Shown one piece after another: positions 1-5,316 of a DNA stretch of 7,384 nt. How positions within the stretch are numbered: the stretch's first letter is position 1; each line of letters starts with the position of its first letter. The notes beneath the pieces are model-generated. The model ran no database searches. It worked only from the letters and a program-made list of their open reading frames with translations, and was not told where the DNA came from. The stretch is from Lachnospiraceae bacterium. Its GTDB lineage: Bacteria > Bacillota > Clostridia > Lachnospirales > Lachnospiraceae. A program made the position numbers and the translations under genes. The DNA lies in assembly GCA_024691145.1 (NCBI GenBank), contig JAILNW010000303.1, positions 1 to 7,384 of the forward strand, in the 5' to 3' direction.

Positions 1-1
1 C

Positions 2-211
2 AAAGTAGATATTAATAAAGATTACATTGAAAAAATTGGGAATGTGGATAATGATATTAAACTTGTTACAACAAAGGGACTGATATATAATTCAACTGGT
101 GTATATTCAGATGGAAGTATTTATTTAAGGTCTACTTATGATTATGAGAATCTGGAGAGATTTGGCTTTGACTATTATTTACATATACATTCAAAGGATA
201 ATAATGATTAA
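2..211 (+). CDS. 3' end of an unrecognised protein (C-terminal 69 residues)
   Basis: This frame is open from the first complete codon of the window to a TAA at 209-211, giving 69 residues of the C-terminus of a gene that starts outside the window. The fragment is hydrophilic and rich in Asp, Asn, Lys and Tyr (for example GLIYNSTGVYSDGSIYLRS near the middle, ending HIHSKDNND). It has no membrane helix, cysteine or motif that I recognise. The alternating polar/aromatic pattern suggests beta strands, perhaps from an extracellular or lipoprotein domain, but that is a guess. The stop is followed 11 bases later by a hairpin that probably ends the transcript, so this gene is not in an operon with the feoB gene downstream. 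That the frame is coding is fairly sure; its function is unknown. Confidence 0.65.
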   Translation, partial: KVDINKDYIEKIGNVDNDIKLVTTKGLIYNSTGVYSDGSIYLRSTYDYENLERFGFDYYLHIHSKDNND

Positions 212-222
212 TATGTAGTAAG

Positions 223-252
223 AAAGACCATTGTTTAAAACAGTGGTCTTTT
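223..252 (+). terminator. Intrinsic terminator between convergent genes
   Basis: An 11-bp stem (AAAGACCATTG at 223-233 with CAGTGGTCTTT at 241-251, one G-T pair) encloses a 7-base loop and runs into a short T tract (249-252) followed by CTCTAT. It lies 11 bases after the stop of the left-edge gene. It also lies about 17 bases beyond the stop of the minus-strand tetR gene. Because the arms carry A and T runs at both ends (CTTTC in the minus direction), it may serve both converging transcripts, though the plus direction has the better tract. Confidence 0.75.
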
Positions 253-268
253 CTCTATATATATGCAA

Positions 269-826
269 TTACTGATTTTTACTTCGTTCTATCATTTCTT
301 CAACCTGGCCCTGTTTTAATACGCAGAGTCTTTGGATATCTTTTTTAATATCATTCTTCATGCCATTTTCCATCCAGGCCATCATCTGGCCGAAGCATTC
401 ACATTTGTAATATTGAAAAATGATGATTTCATCTTCCTTATTAATGTGCTGGTCAAGAAAAACATTCTCACAGTATTTGTTAACAGCATAATCGCATGCC
501 TGCCATAAGTATCTCTCAAATATGCCCCTGTCCACGGATCTGTATATATGAAGTATGGCACGTTTGTAACTTTCTGCGAAGGCTATGGTTGCGGACATGC
601 AGTCCTCCAAAGATGAGAAAGACGGATACTGTATAATTATATTATCAAGGCTTTCTTTTATAATTTCTTCCAGTAATGATGGCATATCTTGAAAATGATA
701 GTAAAATGAGTTACGGTTTATGCCACATTCTGTAACAATATCCTTAATGGTTATTTCATTATATGGTTTTTCTTCAAGTAATTTTATAAATGCCTGTTTA
801 ATAGCATTCTGAGTAAAGTTTGGCAT
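269..826 (-). CDS. TetR/AcrR-family transcriptional regulator, divergent from feoB
   Basis: This 185-residue protein has the usual TetR-family size and layout. The N-terminal DNA-binding domain spans about residues 4-50, with the helix-turn-helix ITIKDIVTECGINRNSFYYHF at 25-45; the NRNSFYYHF recognition-helix end is characteristic. The C-terminal part (about 70-180) is an all-helical ligand or dimer domain. Its signature FGQMMAWMENGM (145-156) resembles the TetR C-terminal type found in DhaS-like regulators of Firmicutes. Start choice: AGGAAAGG (minus strand, 843-836) lies 9 bases before the ATG at 826-824, whereas the in-frame TTG at 835-833 directly abuts it, so the ATG is used. The gene is transcribed away from feoB across a shared control region, which makes autoregulation and control of feoB plausible. 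No ligand can be inferred, and the protein has no obvious metal-site cluster, although C111, C119, C142 and C144 are present in the effector domain. Family assignment is firm; the target is inference. Confidence 0.93.
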   Translation of the reverse strand: MPNFTQNAIKQAFIKLLEEKPYNEITIKDIVTECGINRNSFYYHFQDMPSLLEEIIKESLDNIIIQYPSFSSLEDCMSATIAFAESYKRAILHIYRSVDRGIFERYLWQACDYAVNKYCENVFLDQHINKEDEIIIFQYYKCECFGQMMAWMENGMKNDIKKDIQRLCVLKQGQVEEMIERSKNQ

Positions 827-846
827 TATTATCAACCTTTCCTGTC

Positions 847-862
847 AATATATTACTATATT
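847..862. promoter_or_regulatory. Possible operator at the tetR transcription start
   Basis: An inverted repeat with 6-base arms and a 4-base spacer (AATATA-TTAC-TATATT) sits just downstream of the tetR -10 box, over the expected start of its transcript. The position suits autorepression by a TetR protein. The arms contain only A and T, so a chance repeat in AT-rich DNA is quite possible. Confidence 0.3.
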
Positions 863-863
863 C

Positions 864-872
864 ATTATAGCA
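864..872 (-). promoter_or_regulatory. tetR promoter, extended -10
   Basis: Read on the minus strand, TGCTATAAT is a perfect -10 hexamer (TATAAT, 869-864) with the extended TGn element. No good -35 lies 16-18 bases upstream (ATGTAT at 892-887), as is common for extended -10 promoters. Transcription would start near 857, giving a leader of about 30 bases before the ATG at 826. Confidence 0.6.
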
Positions 873-893
873 TAAATTTTTTTAAAATACATG

Positions 894-922
894 TTGAATT
901 TTTATTTAATCAATGTTATACT
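894..922 (+). promoter_or_regulatory. feoB promoter (sigma-A type)
   Basis: TTGAAT (894-899) and TATACT (917-922) are separated by 17 bases, the ideal spacing for the housekeeping sigma factor. The start of transcription is expected near 929, about 40 bases before the chosen feoB start codon. The leader is too short for a riboswitch, so control is probably by a repressor at the adjoining inverted repeat. Confidence 0.75.
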
Positions 923-938
923 GTTAGTGAAAACTAAC
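923..938. promoter_or_regulatory. Candidate operator over the feoB transcription start
   Basis: A perfect inverted repeat, GTTAGT-GAAA-ACTAAC, begins at the base after the -10 box and covers the expected +1. A repressor bound here would block transcription initiation. The core TTAG-N6-CTAA has the same spacing as part of the known DtxR/IdeR iron-repressor box, so a DtxR-family iron sensor is one candidate and the divergent TetR protein another. It could alternatively act as a small RNA hairpin (6-bp stem, GAAA loop) at the 5' end of the mRNA. The repeat is directly visible; the binding protein is inference. Confidence 0.5.
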
Positions 939-968
939 CAAAGATTATTTTAGAAAGGAATGAGTTGT

Positions 969-3287
969 ATGACACTAAAGGAACTTGAAATAGGCAAGAG
1001 TGCTATAGTTGAAAGTGTCGGTGGTGAAGGGGCATTAAGACAGCATTTCCTTGACATGGGGTTAATTCCGGGTGTAAAGCTTACTGTGATAAAGTACGCA
1101 CCTATGGGAGATCCAATAGAGATTAAGATACATGGTTATGAACTAACACTTCGTCTCGCTGAAGCGGATAAGATACAGATAAACGAGATAGATGAGGAAA
1201 ATGGCAATCCTATTGGACATTCAAAGAGAAAAGAAACTGTTCATCCAGGTTTAGGAGAGAGAGAAGAGAATATTAAAAATAAGATAAAGACACAGCTTAC
1301 ATTTGCACTTGTTGGTAATCAGAACTGTGGAAAGACCACGTTATTTAACAGAATTACAGGTGCTAACCAGCACGTTGGAAATTTTCCGGGAGTTACTGTA
1401 GATAGAAAAGATGGTTCTATTATAGGCTATCCGAAGACACTTGTAACAGACCTTCCAGGTATTTATTCCATGTCACCTTACAGCAGTGAGGAGATTGTGT
1501 CGAGAAACTTTGTTTTAGAGGAAAAGCCACAGGCTATTATTAATATAGTTGATGCTACTAATATAGAAAGAAATCTTTATCTTACAATGCAGCTTCTTGA
1601 GATGGATATACCTATGGTTGTTGCACTTAATATGATGGACGAGATGAAGGCAAATGGCGGTTCCATAGATGTTAATAAGATGGAGGAACTTCTTGGAGTG
1701 CCTGTTGTTCCTATATCAGCAGCAAAGAATCAGGGTATTGAGGAATTAGTAAGCCATGCTTTGCATGTGGCATATTATAAGGAAAAGCCAAAGAGACAGG
1801 ATTTTTGTGAGGAGGATCACTTTGGAGGTGCGGTTCACAGATGTCTTCATGCGGTTATTCATCTTATTGAAGACCATGCTAAGGCTTCTGATATACCAGT
1901 AAGATTTGCAGCAGGTAAAGTAATAGAAGGGGATCCTCTTATTATGGAGTCCCTTAAGCTTGATGATAATGAGATAGAAACTATGGAGCATATTGTTAAG
2001 CAGATGGAGAAGGAACGTGGCCTTGATAAAAGTGCTGCCATGGCGGATATGCGTTTTTCGTTTATTGAGAAAGTCTGCAAAGAGACTGTAAAGAAACCTC
2101 AGGAAAGCAGGGAAAGAATACGAAGTGAGAAGATAGACAGGATATTAACTGGAAAATATACAGCAATTCCGGCATTTATTGGTATTATGGCACTTGTATT
2201 TTACCTTACTTTTAATGTAATAGGTGCTTTTCTTCAGGGAATACTTGAAAATATGGTTGAAGCATTAACCAATTTTGTTGATAAGGGTCTTACTGTTGCA
2301 CATGTTAATCCAGTGCTTCAGGGACTTGTTATAGACGGTATATTTAATGGTGTAGGAAGTGTCCTTAGTTTTCTTCCTGTAATTGTAACCTTATTTTTCT
2401 TCCTGTCTTTACTTGAAGACAGCGGATATATAGCAAGGGTTGCATTTGTAATGGATAAACTCCTTAGAAAGATTGGTCTTTCTGGAAGAAGTATTGTACC
2501 TCTTCTTATAGGATTTGGATGTACGGTGACTGCTGTTATGTCCACAAGAACTCTTCCAAGTAAGAGAGACAGAAAGATGACTATACTTTTAACACCATTT
2601 ATGAGCTGTACAGCAAAGCTTCCTATATATGCATTCTTTGTAAATGCATTTTTCCCTAAAAAGGGAGGTCTTATTATGACTGGATTATATCTTCTTGGTA
2701 TTCTTGTTGGTATACTTATTGCCATACTTTACAGGGTTACTGTATTTAAAGGAGAGGCAGTACCGTTTGTTATGGAACTTCCTAACTACAGAATGCCGGG
2801 TGCCAAGAATGTCTGTCAGTTATTGTGGGAAAAGTCAAAGGATTTTCTTCAGAAGGCTTTTACAATTATTATGATTGCAACAATTATAATTTGGGGACTT
2901 CAGAGCTTTGATTTACATATGAATCTTGTAAAGGATTCATCAGACAGTGTTCTTGCCATGATATCAGGTTTAATAGCACCGTTATTTAAACCTATAGGAC
3001 TTGGAGACTGGCGTATATGTACTGCACTTATATCAGGATTTATGGCAAAGGAAAGTGTGGTTTCTACACTTGAAATATTATTTGAAGGAAATGTTGCAGG
3101 GGCTTTAAGCCAGGTTTCTGCAGCCTCACTGCTTGTATTTTCATTATTATATACTCCTTGTATTGCAGCTGTTGCAGCAGTTAAGAGAGAACTTGGAGGA
3201 AAATGGGCAGCAGGAGTTGTTGCATGGCAGTGTATGATAGCATGGCTTGTGGCATTTGTGGTTTACAATATTGCTGGAATTCTTTAG
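969..3287 (+). CDS. feoB: Ferrous iron transporter FeoB with fused N-terminal FeoA domain
   Basis: This 772-residue inner-membrane protein takes up Fe(II) using a G-protein domain coupled to a membrane pore. Residues 1-74 are a FeoA (SH3-like) domain (LRQHFLDMGLIPG, PMGDPIEIKIHGYELTLR), followed by a charged linker (75-106). The GTPase domain follows: G1 GNQNCGKT 116-123, G2 Thr143 in GVTVDRKDG, G3 DLPG 161-164, G4 NMMD 221-224 and G5 SAA 250-252. A helical regulatory region fills about 270-390. The membrane part (about 398-772) has some ten hydrophobic segments with two Gate-type stretches, including GFGC (515-518), SCTAKLPIY (546-554) and YTPC (728-731). Start choice: AAAGGA (954-959) touches the ATG at 960 but is 9 bases from the ATG at 969, so the latter is used. 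It is the only Feo gene visible; FeoA is supplied in cis and no FeoC is seen. The usual Pro of the GFGCxxP motif is Thr here (GFGCTVT). Transcribed alone, divergent from tetR. Confidence 0.97.
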   Translation: MTLKELEIGKSAIVESVGGEGALRQHFLDMGLIPGVKLTVIKYAPMGDPIEIKIHGYELTLRLAEADKIQINEIDEENGNPIGHSKRKETVHPGLGEREENIKNKIKTQLTFALVGNQNCGKTTLFNRITGANQHVGNFPGVTVDRKDGSIIGYPKTLVTDLPGIYSMSPYSSEEIVSRNFVLEEKPQAIINIVDATNIERNLYLTMQLLEMDIPMVVALNMMDEMKANGGSIDVNKMEELLGVPVVPISAAKNQGIEELVSHALHVAYYKEKPKRQDFCEEDHFGGAVHRCLHAVIHLIEDHAKASDIPVRFAAGKVIEGDPLIMESLKLDDNEIETMEHIVKQMEKERGLDKSAAMADMRFSFIEKVCKETVKKPQESRERIRSEKIDRILTGKYTAIPAFIGIMALVFYLTFNVIGAFLQGILENMVEALTNFVDKGLTVAHVNPVLQGLVIDGIFNGVGSVLSFLPVIVTLFFFLSLLEDSGYIARVAFVMDKLLRKIGLSGRSIVPLLIGFGCTVTAVMSTRTLPSKRDRKMTILLTPFMSCTAKLPIYAFFVNAFFPKKGGLIMTGLYLLGILVGILIAILYRVTVFKGEAVPFVMELPNYRMPGAKNVCQLLWEKSKDFLQKAFTIIMIATIIIWGLQSFDLHMNLVKDSSDSVLAMISGLIAPLFKPIGLGDWRICTALISGFMAKESVVSTLEILFEGNVAGALSQVSAASLLVFSLLYTPCIAAVAAVKRELGGKWAAGVVAWQCMIAWLVAFVVYNIAGIL

Positions 3288-3319
3288 TTCATTTGGAAAT
3301 ATATGTATATAAAAATATG

Positions 3320-3349
3320 TTGAAGTTCCCACGTTTGGTATGATATACT
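3320..3349 (+). promoter_or_regulatory. Promoter of the lipoprotein-lipase operon
   Basis: TTGAAG (3320-3325) and TATACT (3344-3349) are 18 bases apart, and the -10 is extended (TGATATACT, 3341-3349). Transcription should start near 3356, about 40 bases before the first start codon. The promoter core lies between the arms of the inverted repeat at 3327-3359, so anything binding that repeat would control it. Confidence 0.6.
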
Positions 3350-3364
3350 TAACGTGGGACTTTA
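3321..3364 (+). terminator. Hairpin after feoB, overlapping the next promoter
   Basis: A 9-bp perfect stem (TCCCACGTT 3327-3335 with AACGTGGGA 3351-3359) is extended outward, after a bulged T at 3326, by further pairs to 3321 and 3364. The loop is 15 bases (3336-3350). It lies 33 bases after the feoB stop, where a terminator is expected, but the following sequence (AAGTTTG) is poor in T, so termination may be weak. Only RNA reading through from feoB would contain both arms, because the nested promoter starts transcripts inside the right arm. It could also be a protein operator. Confidence 0.5.
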
Positions 3365-3377
3365 AAGTTTGAAATAC

Positions 3378-3390
3378 AGGAGGATAAGGA
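3378..3390 (+). promoter_or_regulatory. Ribosome binding site that fixes the first lipoprotein start
   Basis: AGGAGG (3378-3383) and a second AAGGA (3386-3390) precede the ATG at 3396 by 12 and 5 bases. An in-frame TTG at 3369 lies upstream of both and would place this site inside the coding region, so that longer start is rejected. Confidence 0.75.
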
Positions 3391-3395
3391 AAAAA

Positions 3396-4466
3396 ATGAA
3401 GAAAGCAAAGTTAGTGATACTTGCAATGATGTGTATGTTATTATCAACAGGATGCATACGCTATGAAACTACAGTGGAAGTTAAGAAGAATGGTAAAGCA
3501 GACGTTTCGATGATTTATGCTGTAAGCGATTTTTCAGAAATGAATGATATGATCGGTGGGGATGACAACGAAGATTTTGATTTTGACTTCGACTTTGATG
3601 ATGAAGACCAGGATGTAACTGAAGATGAAATAACTGAAGATGCATTAGTTGATACAGGTTTTAGAACAGTTTCAAATCTTTCAACAGTTGAAGAGGATGA
3701 GGAACTATCTGAGGAAGATTTAGACATCTTAGGTGAACTTGGAAGTCTTTTTGGTGGTCTTGAGGACGAGGATAATGAGGCAGAAATAGACGAAGATACT
3801 AGTGCCATTCCGGCAGAAGACATTAAAAAGATTGAGGACGCAGGATGGAAGGTAACTGATTATAGCAAGAATGGTTTTATTGGATATGAGATTTCTAAAA
3901 AGAATATTGGTCTTACTAAGATTTCTGGCGAACTTAATGATCTTTATGCAATATTAGATAATGATGCTGAGGAAGCTTTAGAAGAAGAGGATGCAGAAGA
4001 AAGCAAAGATTCAAAGGAAGAATCAGGTTTCTTTATTGAGAAAAAGGGCTTTAATTATGTTGTTAACTGGAAGATTATGAGTGATGAAGACGCTGAACAG
4101 ATGAAACAATCTTCAGAATACATGAAGATGTCTGGAGCAAAGATTACATGTAAATTAATTCTTCCATATGCAGCAAAGAGTAATAATGCTACAAAGGTAA
4201 CTAATGATGGAAAAACTCTTGAATGGGATGCATTTGATATGGAAGAGGGCGTTGCAAAGGCAGAATTTTCTATTATCAATGTTACATTAATAATAATTCT
4301 TGCAGTGATTGCATTAGTAGTAATAGTTGGTATTATACTTATTGTGGTTCTTGGTGGAAAGAAGAAGAATACAGCAGCAGAGCAAACACCAGCAGTAACA
4401 GAAGAAGTGGCAGCAGAGGAAACAACGGAGGCTTCAGAAGAAACAAACGAAACAACAGAAATTTAA
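3396..4466 (+). CDS. LppM-like lipoprotein with acidic insert and C-terminal membrane helix
   Basis: This 356-residue protein starts with a lipoprotein signal peptide whose modified residue is Cys20 (context LLSTGC; the -3 residue is Ser rather than the usual Leu). A mature domain follows with KKNGKAD at 30-36, DAGW at 148-151, GYEI at 163-166 and DGKTLEWD at 271-278, all shared with the next gene. Residues 293-320 form a strong membrane helix followed by GGKKKN and a Glu/Thr/Ala-rich tail, so the protein should be held at both ends with the body outside. This layout resembles the LppM family (known from Mycobacterium), whose function in Firmicutes is not established. Compared with its paralogue it has about 68 extra residues near 50-140. 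These are strongly acidic, with a DFDFDFDFDDED run near 59-71 and further Asp/Glu blocks at 99-111, 122-134 and 187-209. First gene of the operon; role unknown. Confidence 0.85.
   Translation: MKKAKLVILAMMCMLLSTGCIRYETTVEVKKNGKADVSMIYAVSDFSEMNDMIGGDDNEDFDFDFDFDDEDQDVTEDEITEDALVDTGFRTVSNLSTVEEDEELSEEDLDILGELGSLFGGLEDEDNEAEIDEDTSAIPAEDIKKIEDAGWKVTDYSKNGFIGYEISKKNIGLTKISGELNDLYAILDNDAEEALEEEDAEESKDSKEESGFFIEKKGFNYVVNWKIMSDEDAEQMKQSSEYMKMSGAKITCKLILPYAAKSNNATKVTNDGKTLEWDAFDMEEGVAKAEFSIINVTLIIILAVIALVVIVGIILIVVLGGKKKNTAAEQTPAVTEEVAAEETTEASEETNETTEI
3573..3599 (+). repeat. Short coding tandem repeat (Asp-Phe)4
   Basis: Four copies of the hexamer GAY-TTY in a row, followed by GAT, encode alternating Asp and Phe in the acidic insert of the first lipoprotein. 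Third-position differences between copies (T or C) suggest the repeat is old or selected at the protein level rather than a fresh slippage product. Confidence 0.7.
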
Positions 4467-4471
4467 TTTTA

Positions 4472-4509
4472 TTATACAAAAGCCAAGTGAATACTTGGCT
4501 TTTGTATAA
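4472..4509 (+). terminator. Perfect 17-bp hairpin between the two lipoprotein genes
   Basis: Arms 4472-4488 (TTATACAAAAGCCAAGT) and 4493-4509 are exact reverse complements around a GAAT loop. The inner part GCCAAGT/ACTTGGC followed by TTTTGTAT looks like an intrinsic terminator with a short U tract. However, the right arm ends one base before the ribosome binding site (4510-4516) of the next gene, and I see no good promoter in between. It is therefore likely a partial terminator or an mRNA-processing or stabilising hairpin that sets the ratio of the two lipoproteins. Confidence 0.7.
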
Positions 4510-4521
4510 AGGGGAGCGCTT

Positions 4522-5316
4522 ATGAAAAAGATTAAGTATGTGATTATGATAGTAATGACAGCAGTGTTGTTGTCGGGTTGTGTGCGTATAGAAGGCACAA
4601 TGGAAATTAAAAAGAATGGCAAAGCAGATGCGAACTTTTTAATTGCAGCAATGGATTATAATGAATTTGGTTTGAAAAGTGACTCAGAGGATGCTTCTGA
4701 TGAAGAAGAGAAAATTATAGATTCTGCAATTACGCCTGAAATGGTTACTGAGATTAAAGATGCAGGATGGGCAGTTGATGATTATAAAGATGGATATTAT
4801 ACAGGTTATGAGATAAATAAAAAGAATATGCCTTTAACGGAGGCAGGTGACGATATTAAAGAACTTACTGCAATACTTGAAAAATCACCAGTTCTAAAGA
4901 AAGATGCTGCTGAGTTTGAAAAGCAGGCATATGTAGAAGAAAAAACTGATGAACAGGTTAATATTCATATGGATGGCCTTAACCTTGTATTGGATGTAAA
5001 ATTAATGGAGCAGGATAAGGCAAAGAATCTGAGTGCAGTTTATAAATATATCAATATGTTTGACGGCAGTGCCAAGTTTATATTAAAGTTACCATTTGCA
5101 CCTACAAAAAGTAATGCCACATCAGTAGATAATAATGGGAAAACTCTTGAGTGGGACTTTTTAGAGCTGGAGGATAACAATATTCATATAGAATATAATA
5201 TTTTAAAACCATTAATTATTATTGCTTTAGTATTTATATTACTTATAGCAATTTTAGTTGTAATTATAAGAAGTGTAAGTAAAAAGAAGAAAAAGAAAAG
5301 GGTAAATAGCTTATGA
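4522..5316 (+). CDS. LppM-like lipoprotein, paralogue of the preceding gene
   Basis: This 264-residue protein has a textbook lipoprotein signal (LLSGC, Cys20) and a C-terminal membrane helix at about 228-250, followed by the basic tail SVSKKKKKKRVNSL. The body should lie outside, tethered by lipid and helix. It aligns with the preceding protein: KKNGKAD 30-36 at identical positions, DAGW 80-83 and GYEI 95-98 offset by 68, SNATSV 198-202 and NGKTLEWD 205-212. It lacks the long acidic insert, keeping only a short SDSEDASDEEE block at 53-63. The pair probably arose by tandem duplication, and the two proteins may form a complex or act on alternative partners. The start is set by AGGGGAG (4510-4516), 5 bases before the ATG. 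The gene's TGA overlaps the next start codon, indicating coupled translation with the hydrolase. The LppM family call rests on layout and motifs only; no function is assigned. Confidence 0.85.
   Translation: MKKIKYVIMIVMTAVLLSGCVRIEGTMEIKKNGKADANFLIAAMDYNEFGLKSDSEDASDEEEKIIDSAITPEMVTEIKDAGWAVDDYKDGYYTGYEINKKNMPLTEAGDDIKELTAILEKSPVLKKDAAEFEKQAYVEEKTDEQVNIHMDGLNLVLDVKLMEQDKAKNLSAVYKYINMFDGSAKFILKLPFAPTKSNATSVDNNGKTLEWDFLELEDNNIHIEYNILKPLIIIALVFILLIAILVVIIRSVSKKKKKKRVNSL

Noticed and set aside
929..968. Possible riboswitch in front of feoB
   Set aside because: The predicted leader is only about 40 bases and has only a small 6-bp hairpin, too short for a known metal-sensing riboswitch.
833..971. 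Longer starts for tetR (TTG at 835) and feoB (ATG at 960)
   Set aside because: In both cases the ribosome binding site directly abuts the longer start, while the next in-frame ATG is 9 bases away, the usual spacing.
2318..2725. Minus-strand open frame of 135 codons
   Set aside because: It lies wholly within the membrane domain of feoB, whose motifs are unmistakable, and encodes nothing recognisable.
3369..3395. TTG at 3369 as start of the first lipoprotein
   Set aside because: It would put the AGGAGG site inside the gene and add a basic nine-residue extension before a normal lipoprotein signal peptide.
3515..3823. Minus-strand open frame of 102 codons, very rich in serine
   Set aside because: It is the complement of the acidic Asp/Glu codons of the first lipoprotein, has no ribosome binding site of note, and its composition follows from the opposite strand.
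4466..4522. A separate promoter for the second lipoprotein
   Set aside because: TTATAC at 4472 resembles a -10 box but no -35 element lies at the right distance upstream.
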